64,000 nucleotides of DNA, taken from positions 1,612,501 through 1,676,500 of the forward strand of contig NZ_AP025344.1 in the NCBI RefSeq assembly GCF_021654795.1, written 5' to 3'. This stretch comes from Paenibacillus dendritiformis (GTDB lineage Bacteria; Bacillota; Bacilli; Paenibacillales; Paenibacillaceae). The notes below the pieces were generated by a model. It worked only from the letters and a program-made list of their open reading frames with translations. It searched no databases and had not been told where the DNA came from. Positions 1 through 9,551 of this stretch are shown one piece after another. Numbering within the stretch: the stretch's first letter is position 1; each line of letters opens with the position of its first letter. The position numbers were made by a program, and so were the translations under genes.

Positions 1-1871
<1,871 letters not shown>

Positions 1872-1930
1872 AACGAAGATGATTTGATGATTTACTTTCG
1901 CATTCAGTTTTTAAGGTACAATACCTTATC

Positions 1931-2048
1931 TGTTTGGTGGCGATAGCGGAGGGGTTCCACGCGTACCCATCCCGAACACGACCGTTAAGCCCTCCAGCGC
2001 CGATGGTACTTGGACCGCAGGGTCCTGGGAGAGTAGGACGCTGCCAAG
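1931..2048 (+). rRNA. 5S ribosomal RNA
   Basis: About 118 nt, starting TGTTTGGTGGCGATAGCGGA and ending CGCTGCCAAGCA. It contains the conserved CCCATCCCGAACACG loop and the GGGAGAGTAGGACG arm; the two ends pair to close helix I. It follows 23S by about 60 nt in the usual 23S-5S-tRNA order. Confidence 0.95.
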
Positions 2049-2095
2049 CAGAAGCTCTACATATCGGTCTCCGGTGAACCGTGAGGTCGTAATAT

Positions 2096-2171
2096 TCCCT
2101 GATAGCTCAGTCGGTAGAGCACTCGGCTGTTAACCGAGTTGTCACAGGTTCGAGTCCTGTTCGGGGAGCCA
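2096..2171 (+). tRNA. tRNA-Asn (GTT)
   Basis: Cloverleaf with a TCCCTGA/TCGGGGA acceptor stem, the T-loop GGTTCGAGTCC, anticodon GTT and an encoded CCA end. First tRNA behind the 5S gene. Confidence 0.95.
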
Positions 2172-2174
2172 TAC

Positions 2175-2266
2175 GGAGAGATGTCCGAGCTGGCCGAAGG
2201 AGCACGATTGGAAATCGTGTAGGCGTCACAAGCGTCTCGAGGGTTCAAATCCCTCTCTCTCCGCCA
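2175..2266 (+). tRNA. tRNA-Ser (GGA)
   Basis: Class II tRNA with a long variable arm (GGCGTCACAAGCGTC), a GGAGAGA/TCTCTCC acceptor stem, anticodon GGA and encoded CCA. Confidence 0.95.
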
Positions 2267-2270
2267 GCGT

Positions 2271-2345
2271 GGCCCGTTGGTCAAGCGGTTAAGACACCGC
2301 CCTTTCACGGCGGTAACACGGGTTCGAATCCCGTACGGGTCACCA
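2271..2345 (+). tRNA. tRNA-Glu (TTC), copy 1
   Basis: Acceptor GGCCCGT/ACGGGTC, anticodon TTC in the loop CTTTCAC, encoded CCA. An identical copy lies at 2664-2738. Confidence 0.95.
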
Positions 2346-2357
2346 TTTCATGAATAT

Positions 2358-2433
2358 GGACACTTAGCTCAGTTGGGAGAGCACCATCTTGACAGGGTGG
2401 GGGTCAGCGGTTCGAACCCGTTAGTGTCCACCA
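2358..2433 (+). tRNA. tRNA-Val (GAC)
   Basis: Acceptor GGACACT/AGTGTCC; the seven-base anticodon loop TTGACAG gives GAC; CCA is encoded. Confidence 0.92.
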
Positions 2434-2439
2434 TATTAT

Positions 2440-2513
<74 letters not shown>

Positions 2514-2569
2514 TACTTTTTCCATCGCGCGTTGATACATAACTTCGATGCGGAAAATGAATAGTTCGT

Positions 2570-2646
2570 GGAGCTGTGGTGTAGAGGCCTAACATGCCTG
2601 CCTGTCACGCAGGAGAACGCGGGTTCGAATCCCGTCAGCTCCGCCA
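2570..2646 (+). tRNA. tRNA-Asp (GTC)
   Basis: Acceptor GGAGCTG/CAGCTCC, anticodon GTC within CTGTCAC, encoded CCA. Confidence 0.95.
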
Positions 2647-2663
2647 TGTTTATTCAATGCTGG

Positions 2664-2738
2664 GGCCCGTTGGTCAAGCGGTTAAGACACCGCCCTTTCA
2701 CGGCGGTAACACGGGTTCGAATCCCGTACGGGTCACCA
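2664..2738 (+). tRNA. tRNA-Glu (TTC), copy 2
   Basis: Same 75 bases as the tRNA-Glu at 2271-2345; anticodon TTC, CCA encoded. An in-operon duplicate. Confidence 0.95.
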
Positions 2739-2741
2739 TGC

Positions 2742-2817
2742 GAGCCATTAGCTCAGTTGGTAGAGCACCTGACTTTTAATCAGGGTGTCGAAGGTTCGAG
2801 TCCTTCATGGCTCACCA
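2742..2817 (+). tRNA. tRNA-Lys (TTT)
   Basis: Acceptor GAGCCAT/ATGGCTC, anticodon TTT in CTTTTAA, encoded CCA. Last tRNA of this rRNA-linked cluster. Confidence 0.95.
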
Positions 2818-2830
2818 GCATGTATTCCAC

Positions 2831-2859
2831 AAGTCTGTGCAGACGCGCAGGCTTTTTTT
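2831..2859 (+). terminator. Terminator of the rRNA/tRNA operon
   Basis: AAGTCTGTGC and GCGCAGGCTT form a 10-bp stem with two G-U pairs and a 4-nt loop, followed by seven T. It lies 13 nt after tRNA-Lys. Confidence 0.85.
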
Positions 2860-3002
2860 GTATGTTAGAGCGCCAGACCTGCTTGAGCTATATTCCCCCT
2901 TATGGCCGCTGCTTATTCCTGCTCTCCCGCGTGTTGCCGTCCCTTGCTATTGATGTTTTTGGATAAAGGCATTATGATTAATTGGAAATTGCTAAATAAG
3001 CG

Positions 3003-3014
3003 CTTTTATAAAAG
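3003..3014. promoter_or_regulatory. Palindrome upstream of the ROK gene
   Basis: CTTTTATAAAAG is a perfect 12-bp inverted repeat 23 bp before the repressor start codon. A ROK repressor could use it for autoregulation, but the A/T palindrome alone is weak evidence. Confidence 0.3.
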
Positions 3015-3037
3015 GGTTTCAATAAGGTGGGATCGGC

Positions 3038-4156
3038 ATGGAGGAAAAAACCGTAAACATTAAAGAATTCAACCGAAATCGAATCTATAAGCTCCTGCGG
3101 CAAAAACAACATTTATCGAAGCAAGAGATTGTACAGCAATTGCAGATCAGTCTGCCGACGGTGACGCAAAACCTGAATTATTTGCTGAAACAAAAGTTGA
3201 TTGCGAATACCGGCACGATCGGAAATACCGGGGGACGGAATGCGCAACTCTTTTCCTATATCAGCGACGCCAAGATCGCGATTGGCTTGGACATTACGCG
3301 AAACCATATCACGACCGTGGTCGTCGACTTAAATGGAGATATTATCAATATCAATCGAAGAAGACAGAAATTTGAGGCTTCAGACCCGTATTTTCGGCTG
3401 TTGGGGGATATCCTTCAAGAGATAGTCAGGGAATTGAATATCGACGAGTCCAAAATATTAGGCGTTGGCATCGGTGTTCCGGGCTTGATCACGGAAGACC
3501 GTCAGACCGTATTCTATGGAAAAATTCTTAATTTTACCGGAGAGACGCTGGAGCGGTTCGCCAAGTATATTCCCTACCCGGCCATCCTGATGAACGATGC
3601 GAACGCAGCGGGCATCGCGGAAATATGGGCGACTCCGGACACGAAAAATGCCTTCTATATTTCGTTGAGCAACAATATCGGGGGGGCTGTCTATATCGGC
3701 GATCGGGTGTTCGCGGGGGAAAATCAGAAGAGCGGAGAGATTGGACATATTACGATTATTCCGGACGGATTGCCTTGTTATTGCGGGCAAAAGGGCTGTC
3801 TGGAAGCCTACTGTTCAGCTTCCTTATTGTCCGATGCGGCCGATGGCAGTTTGGCTCAATTTTTTGAACAGGTCGCACAAGGGGACCCGGAAAAGCTTAC
3901 ATTGTGGGAAAAATATTTGTGGCATCTGGCAATCGCGATTAATAATATTCGCATGCTGTTTGACTGCGATATTATTCTTGGCGGTTATGTTGGCGCGTAC
4001 ATGGAGGATCATATCGAGACATTGAAAAAGCTGGTGGCCTCCAGAAATACGTTTGAGGATCATGCCGACTTTCTGCGCATCTGCAACTATAAAACGGAAG
4101 CGATCGCGGCCGGAGCGGCTCTGCCGTTTATCGATCAGTTTATCCATCAAATTTAA
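3038..4156 (+). CDS. ROK-family transcriptional repressor
   Basis: 372 aa. Residues about 10-60 form a winged HTH (SKQEIVQQLQISLPTVTQNL); the remainder is a ROK sugar-kinase-like fold with the MNDANAAG segment near 185 and the zinc motif GHITI...CYCGQKGCLEAYC around 236-255. By family knowledge such proteins (XylR/NagC/Mlc type) repress sugar catabolic genes and release DNA on binding a sugar or sugar phosphate. The gene lies directly before a polyol dehydrogenase-kinase-transporter cassette on the same strand but is separated from it by a terminator, so it probably controls that cassette from its own transcript. The ATG has a purine-rich GGTGGG site 6 nt upstream. The effector is unknown. 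Confidence 0.85.
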   Translation: MEEKTVNIKEFNRNRIYKLLRQKQHLSKQEIVQQLQISLPTVTQNLNYLLKQKLIANTGTIGNTGGRNAQLFSYISDAKIAIGLDITRNHITTVVVDLNGDIININRRRQKFEASDPYFRLLGDILQEIVRELNIDESKILGVGIGVPGLITEDRQTVFYGKILNFTGETLERFAKYIPYPAILMNDANAAGIAEIWATPDTKNAFYISLSNNIGGAVYIGDRVFAGENQKSGEIGHITIIPDGLPCYCGQKGCLEAYCSASLLSDAADGSLAQFFEQVAQGDPEKLTLWEKYLWHLAIAINNIRMLFDCDIILGGYVGAYMEDHIETLKKLVASRNTFEDHADFLRICNYKTEAIAAGAALPFIDQFIHQI

Positions 4157-4178
4157 AATAAATAAAGCTTGCATCTTA

Positions 4179-4237
4179 ACGCATGGGATGAGGCTGGAGG
4201 AATCCTTCGTATCTTCCGCCGGCTCCATGCGTTTTTT
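4179..4237 (+). terminator. Terminator after the ROK gene
   Basis: ACGCATGG pairs with CCATGCGT across a loop of about 38 nt, and six T follow. It separates the repressor from the catabolic cassette. Confidence 0.65.
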
Positions 4238-4296
4238 GCGCTGCATCTTTTTGCATATTGACATGGCAGCCCAGAGCGGCTATTCTTACGTTAAGT

Positions 4297-4323
4297 AGTT
4301 TTTTAAAACACTTTAATAAAACT
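4297..4323. promoter_or_regulatory. Imperfect A/T-rich palindrome before the polyol cassette
   Basis: A 27-bp imperfect dyad whose outer arms are AGTTTT and AAAACT, centred about 40 bp before the dehydrogenase start. Position and symmetry suit a ROK repressor operator; this is inference from position only. Confidence 0.35.
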
Positions 4324-4351
4324 CATTTATTATCGAAGGGTGGATGCATCA

Positions 4352-5461
4352 ATGAATCAACAGTCCTCTAGCTTGGGAGCCGCGAAGAGAAAGGTGCCGG
4401 CAACGATGAAAGCGCTTGTAGCTTACGGGAAACACGATTATCGCTTTGAAGCGAACTACCCTACGCCCGAATGCGGGCCAGATGATATCATCATTAAAAC
4501 CGAGGCATGCGGCATTTGTGCGGGGGATTTGAAATGTCTGCATGGAGCAGCCATGTTCTGGGGCGATGAGACGCAACCGGAGTGGGTCAAGCCTCCCTTT
4601 ATTCCCGGCCATGAATTTCTGGGGACGATCGTCGAAGTCGGAGAAAATGTAACCGATTTCGCCATAGGCGATCGGGTCACGGCGGATCAGATTGTGCCAT
4701 GCCGGGAATGCAGATTTTGCAAGCAAGGCAACTATTGGATGTGCCAGCCTCATAATATTTTCGGGTTCCAGGGGACGAACAACGGCGGTATGGCTGAATA
4801 TGTCCGCTATCCGAAGACGGCCGTCGTTCACAAGGTGCCTGCCGACATGGACCTGGCGTCCGCGCTATTGATTGAGCCTTATGCCTGCTCGAAGCATGCG
4901 GTCGATCGGGCGCAGATCGGCTGCGAGGATATCGTTGTCATTTCCGGAGCAGGTCCGCTTGGGCTAGGAATGGTTACGTATGCGCGCATGAAAAATCCGA
5001 AAAAACTGATTGTGCTGGATTTGATTGAAAATCGCCTCGAAAAAGCGAAGGAGTTTGGCGCCGATATCGTCTTGAATCCGAAAGAAACGGATGTTGTCCA
5101 AGCCATTCTTGAGATGACGGACGGCTACGGATGCGATATTTATATCGAGGCGACAGGGCACCCTTCGAGCGTGACGCAAGGATTGAGCATGATCAGAAAG
5201 CTTGGCCGCTTCGTGGAGTTCAGTGTGTTCGGCGAGCCGACTACCGTCGATTGGTCCATCATTGGCGACCGCAAAGAATTGGACGTCTTGGGCGCTCATT
5301 TAAGTCCATATTGCTTCCCGTTCGTCATTGAAAATATGGCAAACGGAAATCTGAAAACGAACGGCATCGTTACCCGCAAGTTCCCGATCGAGCAATGGGA
5401 GGAAGCGTTCGAATATGCGTCTGGCAGACACGGCGATTTCAAGGTGGCAATCACGTTTTAA
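4352..5461 (+). CDS. Zinc-dependent polyol dehydrogenase, erythritol/L-threitol dehydrogenase-like
   Basis: 369 aa medium-chain dehydrogenase. Catalytic zinc ligands sit in EACGICAGDLKC (near 50) and PGHEF (near 86). The structural zinc loop is CRECRFCKQGNYWMC (near 117-130), and the NAD motif is SGAGPLGLG (near 200). It should oxidise a sugar alcohol to a ketose; the overall sequence resembles proteins annotated as erythritol/L-threitol dehydrogenases, but a pentitol substrate is equally possible given the ribulokinase-type neighbour. The ATG at 4352 is preferred over an in-frame GTG 12 nt earlier because GAAGGGTGG lies 8 nt upstream of it. First gene of a three-gene cassette; 16 nt separate it from the kinase. 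Confidence 0.8.
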   Translation: MNQQSSSLGAAKRKVPATMKALVAYGKHDYRFEANYPTPECGPDDIIIKTEACGICAGDLKCLHGAAMFWGDETQPEWVKPPFIPGHEFLGTIVEVGENVTDFAIGDRVTADQIVPCRECRFCKQGNYWMCQPHNIFGFQGTNNGGMAEYVRYPKTAVVHKVPADMDLASALLIEPYACSKHAVDRAQIGCEDIVVISGAGPLGLGMVTYARMKNPKKLIVLDLIENRLEKAKEFGADIVLNPKETDVVQAILEMTDGYGCDIYIEATGHPSSVTQGLSMIRKLGRFVEFSVFGEPTTVDWSIIGDRKELDVLGAHLSPYCFPFVIENMANGNLKTNGIVTRKFPIEQWEEAFEYASGRHGDFKVAITF

Positions 5462-5477
5462 CAAAGGGTGAGGGAAG

Positions 5478-7166
5478 ATGGAAAAATATGTGGTAGGAAT
5501 CGATTTCGGCACGTTGAGCGCCCGCACCATACTCGTCAATGCGGCCACGGGAGAGATTCGGGCCGTCGCCGAGATGGAGTATCCTCATGGCGTGATGGAG
5601 CAGACCTTGCCTGATGGGGTAACGAGGCTGGGACCGGATTGGGCGCTGCAGCACCCGTTGGACTATATCGAGTGCGCTTCCACAACGCTGGCGGAGATTA
5701 TGACAACGACTGGCGTCGATCCGCAGCAGATTATCGGGGTCGGAACCGATTTTACGGAATGTACGATGCTGCCAGTAAAAGCCGATGGAACGCCTCTATG
5801 CGTGCTGGATGCCTATAAGAGCCATCCGCATGCTTATGTGAAGCTCTGGAAGCATCATGCGGCTGCGGAGGAGGCGAACAGACTGAATGCCATCGCCGAA
5901 TCGCGGGGAGAATCCTTTTTAGACAATTACGGCGGCAAAATATCATCGGAGTGGATGTTCCCGAAAATATGGCAGATCTTAAATGAAGCGCCTGAAATCT
6001 ACGAAGCCGCCGATCGATTTATGGAGCTCGCCGATTGGATCACGCTCCAGCTTACGGGCGAAGAAAAACGTAACAGCTGCACGGCAGGGTATAAGGCGAT
6101 ATGGCATAAGCAGCATGGCTATCCTTCGAATGAGTTTTTCAAAGCACTGGATCCAAGACTGGAGCATGTCATTGACGACAAAATGTCGAGAACGATCTAT
6201 CCGGTTGGCGCCAAGGCAGGGACCATCACCGAAGAGAGCGCCGCATGGACCGGATTGGCGCCAGGCACTGCCGTAGCCGTGGGGATCGGAGACGCTCATT
6301 CCGCCGTCATCGGCTGCGGGATCACGACTCCCGATATTTTGCTGATGGTAATGGGGACATCCGGCTGCGATATGTTGGTCAGCGAGACGGCGGTGAAGGT
6401 GCCAGGCATCAGCGGACTTTGTGAAGACGGCATTTTGCCGGGGTATTACGGCTATGAAGCCGGGCAGTCCTGCCTGGGCGATCATTTCTCCTGGTTCGCC
6501 AACCATTGCGTGCCGGAGCGAGTGGAACTAGAGGCCAGAGCGGCGAACAAAAAAGTGCTGGAGCTCCTGAATGAGAAAGCGGCGCAAATCAAGCCGGGAG
6601 CCAGCGGCTTGCTCGCTCTCGATTGGTGGAACGGGAACCGCTCCGTCCTGGTCGATGCCGATTTGACAGGCTCCATGTTCGGAATGACGACCGCCACGAC
6701 GGCGGAGGAAATGTACAAGGCGCTTGTCGAAGCCGTCGCTTTTGGCAAACGCGTGATTATCGAGAACTTCGTGCAGCATGGCGTTCCGATCCGGCAAATC
6801 GTGGCGACGGGCGGGATTGCGGAAAAAAGCCCGTTCGTTATGCAGACCTTCGCGGATATTATCGGCATGCCGATTCATGTCGCGGCGACCCGGCAAGGGA
6901 CGGCGATGGGGGCGGCGATGCTGGGAGCCGTGGCGGCCGGCAGCCGGCATGGAGGCTATGACTCGATCCAGCAGGCCGGACAAGCGATGGGCGGAGGGAT
7001 CCAAAAAACGTATGAACCGAATGGCGAGTATCGGGAGATTTATGATCAGCTCTATGCCCAGTATGTCCAGCTGCATGATTACTTCGGCCGCAATGAGAAC
7101 AGTCCAATCAAAAGATTGAAAGCGATTAAATTGGAAGTGATGAGGGGAAATGCGGCCAAGCCTTGA
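5478..7166 (+). CDS. Ribulokinase-type FGGY carbohydrate kinase
   Basis: 562 aa, the usual length for AraB-type ribulokinases. The N-terminal ATPase fold starts with GIDFGTLSARTILV; GTDFTECTMLPV (near 90) and GIGDAHSAVIGCG (near 270) are ribulokinase-like, and the C-terminal lobe carries VATGGIAEKSPF (near 445). The family phosphorylates L-ribulose and accepts several other 2-ketopentoses. No arabinose isomerase or ribulose-phosphate epimerase is nearby, so the substrate is probably the ketose made by the adjacent dehydrogenase. RBS AGGGTGAGGGAAG precedes the ATG. The araB symbol is withheld because the context is not an arabinose operon. Confidence 0.8.
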   Translation: MEKYVVGIDFGTLSARTILVNAATGEIRAVAEMEYPHGVMEQTLPDGVTRLGPDWALQHPLDYIECASTTLAEIMTTTGVDPQQIIGVGTDFTECTMLPVKADGTPLCVLDAYKSHPHAYVKLWKHHAAAEEANRLNAIAESRGESFLDNYGGKISSEWMFPKIWQILNEAPEIYEAADRFMELADWITLQLTGEEKRNSCTAGYKAIWHKQHGYPSNEFFKALDPRLEHVIDDKMSRTIYPVGAKAGTITEESAAWTGLAPGTAVAVGIGDAHSAVIGCGITTPDILLMVMGTSGCDMLVSETAVKVPGISGLCEDGILPGYYGYEAGQSCLGDHFSWFANHCVPERVELEARAANKKVLELLNEKAAQIKPGASGLLALDWWNGNRSVLVDADLTGSMFGMTTATTAEEMYKALVEAVAFGKRVIIENFVQHGVPIRQIVATGGIAEKSPFVMQTFADIIGMPIHVAATRQGTAMGAAMLGAVAAGSRHGGYDSIQQAGQAMGGGIQKTYEPNGEYREIYDQLYAQYVQLHDYFGRNENSPIKRLKAIKLEVMRGNAAKP

Positions 7167-7220
7167 AGATCGGGTAAGCCGCAGCAAAGACGATAAGAAA
7201 ATGATACTAGGAAAGAAGTG

Positions 7221-8501
7221 ATGCACTTGAAGGGGTCGAATTTTCTGGATAAAGCAGGCATTCCTGCATCCCTTGCTTGGGGCTATCTCGGCGTTCTTAT
7301 TTTTATGATGGGGGATGGGTTGGAGCAGGGCTGGTTAAGTCCTTATCTGGTAGAGCAGGGGCTTACGGTACAGCAATCAGGCATTTTATTTACGGTATAC
7401 GGGGTTACGATTGCCTTGTCTTCTTTCCTGTCCGGCTTATTCGTGGATGCGATGGGGCCGAAAAAAGCGATGCTGACCGGCTTGATTCTGTATATTCTTG
7501 GTTCCGTCGGCTTTATTGGAATCGGAATCAGCCAACTGTCTTTTGCGACGATGCTGCCGACGTACGCGTTCAAAGGTCTCGGTTATCCCCTGTTTGCCTA
7601 TTCCTTCCTCGTGTGGATCGCTTATCAGACGCCGCAAAAAAAGCTGGGAACGGCGGTCGGCTGGTTCTGGTTCGTCTTTACCGGAGGCATGAACGTGCTC
7701 GGCGCGTATTATTCTACCTGGGCGCTGAAGCATTTGGGGCATATCAATACGTTGTGGAGCGCGCTCGTATGGGTCTTGATCGGGGCTTTGTTCGCGCTCG
7801 TCATTAACCGCGGCGGCAAAATCGACAGAGCCAAAGCGGAGCAGCGGGAAAGCAAGCTGAAGGAGATCGTCACGGGCTTGGCGGTTGTCAAAAAAGAACC
7901 GAAAATCGTGTTAGTCGGCCTCGTCCGGATTATTAATACGGCGGCTCAATTCGGCTTCCCTGTCTACATGCCTCTCTATATGGAGAGCCAAGGAATCAGC
8001 ATCTCGTCCTGGCTCCATCTGTGGGCGATGATCTTCATCGGCAATATCGCGTTCAACCTGATATTCGGCATTGTCGGCGACAAGTTCGGCTGGAGAAATA
8101 CGGTCATGTGGTTCGGGTGCGCAGGTTCGGCCTTCTTTACGCTGTTACTGTTTTATGTCCCCCAGCTTGCGGCCGGCAACGTCTTGCTGACGCAAGTGAT
8201 CGGGATATTGTGGGGAGGATGCCTTGCGGGCTTCGTGCCATTGTCGGCCATCGCGCCGTCTCTCGTGAAACAGGAAAAAGGCGCGGCCATGTCCATCCTG
8301 AACTTGGGAGCGGGTTTAAGCGCTTTCGTAGGACCGGCTCTTGTCGCTTTGTTCATTGGAAGTCTTGGTTACGCCGGACTGACATGGCTCTTTGCAGGCC
8401 TGTTTGTGGCGGCTGGCATAATGATGATTTTTGTTACGCTTCCGGACGAGAAAAAGAAGAAGACCGATCCGGACCTAAACAGCGAAATCGTAAGCGCTTA
8501 G
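7221..8501 (+). CDS. MFS polyol transporter, RbtT/DalT/CsbX-like
   Basis: 426 aa with about 12 hydrophobic segments and a cytoplasmic linker near 200-220. The pattern MGDGLEQGWLSPYLVEQGLT near the N-terminus and the A-motif-like FVDAMGPKKAM match the ribitol/D-arabitol/CsbX transporter family as I know it. It would import the polyol oxidised by the dehydrogenase upstream. The ATG at 7221 is spaced from AGGAAAG better than the overlapping GTG at 7218. Last gene of the cassette; a hairpin follows. The alternative is a related sugar-acid or sugar MFS carrier. Confidence 0.78.
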   Translation: MHLKGSNFLDKAGIPASLAWGYLGVLIFMMGDGLEQGWLSPYLVEQGLTVQQSGILFTVYGVTIALSSFLSGLFVDAMGPKKAMLTGLILYILGSVGFIGIGISQLSFATMLPTYAFKGLGYPLFAYSFLVWIAYQTPQKKLGTAVGWFWFVFTGGMNVLGAYYSTWALKHLGHINTLWSALVWVLIGALFALVINRGGKIDRAKAEQRESKLKEIVTGLAVVKKEPKIVLVGLVRIINTAAQFGFPVYMPLYMESQGISISSWLHLWAMIFIGNIAFNLIFGIVGDKFGWRNTVMWFGCAGSAFFTLLLFYVPQLAAGNVLLTQVIGILWGGCLAGFVPLSAIAPSLVKQEKGAAMSILNLGAGLSAFVGPALVALFIGSLGYAGLTWLFAGLFVAAGIMMIFVTLPDEKKKKTDPDLNSEIVSA

Positions 8502-8520
8502 GTTATGGTCCGGCGTGAAA

Positions 8521-8555
8521 AAGCAGCTCTTCGCCTGGCGGGCAAAGGGCTGCTT
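8521..8555. terminator. Hairpin between convergent genes
   Basis: AAGCAGCTCTT pairs with AAGGGCTGCTT (one G-U pair). It lies between the convergent transporter and AraC genes and could serve both strands, although T tracts are short. Confidence 0.55.
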
Positions 8556-8562
8556 CGATCAT

Positions 8563-9435
8563 TTATGACCAGCGATCCGGCTTTTGAAAGCCTTTGCCCA
8601 TCCGGTAGGATGACGGGCTGACTCCGTAGACGGAGGAGAATTGGTTGGAGAAATAATGTATGGAATCGTACCCGAGCATAAGCGCGATGTCCGTAATCGA
8701 TTGGCGGCTTTCCATCAACAGGACGGCCGCTTTTTTCATGCGGGCCTGCAGGGCGTACGCTTTGGGCGACATGCCGGTCTCCTGCTTGAACAGCCGATAG
8801 AATTGCGATTTCTCCAGTCCGCACTCGCTGCACCAGTAGTCGACCGAGAACCGCTGCTCCGGACAGGCCTCCATCTGCTCCAAGATGCGGGTAATCCGGT
8901 AATCCGCCGTCTGGGTCAGGCTGCCCGCTTCATGCCACTGCAGTATCCACGAATAAAAGGAGGCGGAGACCGCTTGGGCCGTATATTTGCCGGAACGGTT
9001 GAACGCAGCCAGCGTCTGCTTGATCAGCTCGATCAGGTGCGGGTAAGGACGGAGCGACATGCTTGTCGGCAGCGCATCCAATTCGGAGCAGGCCGCTTCT
9101 TCCGTCAACCACCGGGGATCATAGTCATCCCATTGATAAGCGAAGGTCGGCTGCTTGGGCCGGGGAACGCACCACAGGTCGCAGTAAATATTGCAGGCAT
9201 CCATCGTCTCCCCCGGCGCCGGAACGAAATAATGTCCTTCTCCCGGACGCACGAAAATCAGGCTCCCGCTCGCCACGGGGTAGACCTGCTCATTGACGAT
9301 CATATGTCCATGGCCTTCCGTAAAGAGATGGAAGGCATAGCTGTAGCCTCTGCGCCGCTGCTCCTCGGGAGCCCCGCGATAGTTGTACATATGCGCCGCG
9401 CGGATATGGGGCTTTACCTCACTGAGCGGTTTCAT
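8563..9435 (-). CDS. AraC-family transcriptional regulator
   Basis: 290 aa. The N-terminal cupin-like sensor (VASGSLIFVRPGEGHYF near 60-75) is followed by a C-terminal double HTH: CSECGLEKSQFYRLFKQETG, then IALMLGYDSIHYFSNQFSSVYG, typical of AraC members regulating sugar genes. The ATG at 9435 is chosen because GGGAGG lies 6 nt upstream; longer in-frame extension has no RBS. It is transcribed divergently from the glycosidase gene at 9552 and probably regulates it, with a 14-bp palindrome in the shared 116-bp intergenic region. The ligand is unknown, presumably a sugar released by that enzyme. Confidence 0.85.
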   Translation of the reverse strand: MKPLSEVKPHIRAAHMYNYRGAPEEQRRRGYSYAFHLFTEGHGHMIVNEQVYPVASGSLIFVRPGEGHYFVPAPGETMDACNIYCDLWCVPRPKQPTFAYQWDDYDPRWLTEEAACSELDALPTSMSLRPYPHLIELIKQTLAAFNRSGKYTAQAVSASFYSWILQWHEAGSLTQTADYRITRILEQMEACPEQRFSVDYWCSECGLEKSQFYRLFKQETGMSPKAYALQARMKKAAVLLMESRQSITDIALMLGYDSIHYFSNQFSSVYGVSPSSYRMGKGFQKPDRWS

Positions 9436-9471
9436 TGTTTTCCTCCCACATGATCGGAATTTTGTATAAAT

Positions 9472-9485
9472 GACAGGAACCTGTC
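9472..9485. promoter_or_regulatory. Perfect inverted repeat in the divergent promoter region
   Basis: GACAGGAACCTGTC, six-base arms around AA, lies between the AraC regulator and the GHL6 gene. A TACAAT -10-like element for the rightward gene follows about 30 bp later. Candidate regulator site. Confidence 0.4.
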
Positions 9486-9551
9486 TTAAATACGTACGCC
9501 TACGTAGATGATACAATGATCTCAAGAAAATGTCATGTATAGGAGGATATT

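Noticed and set aside
5478..7166. L-arabinose operon kinase
   Set aside because: The kinase is ribulokinase-like, but no arabinose isomerase or ribulose-phosphate epimerase is adjacent, and the transporter and dehydrogenase point to polyols.
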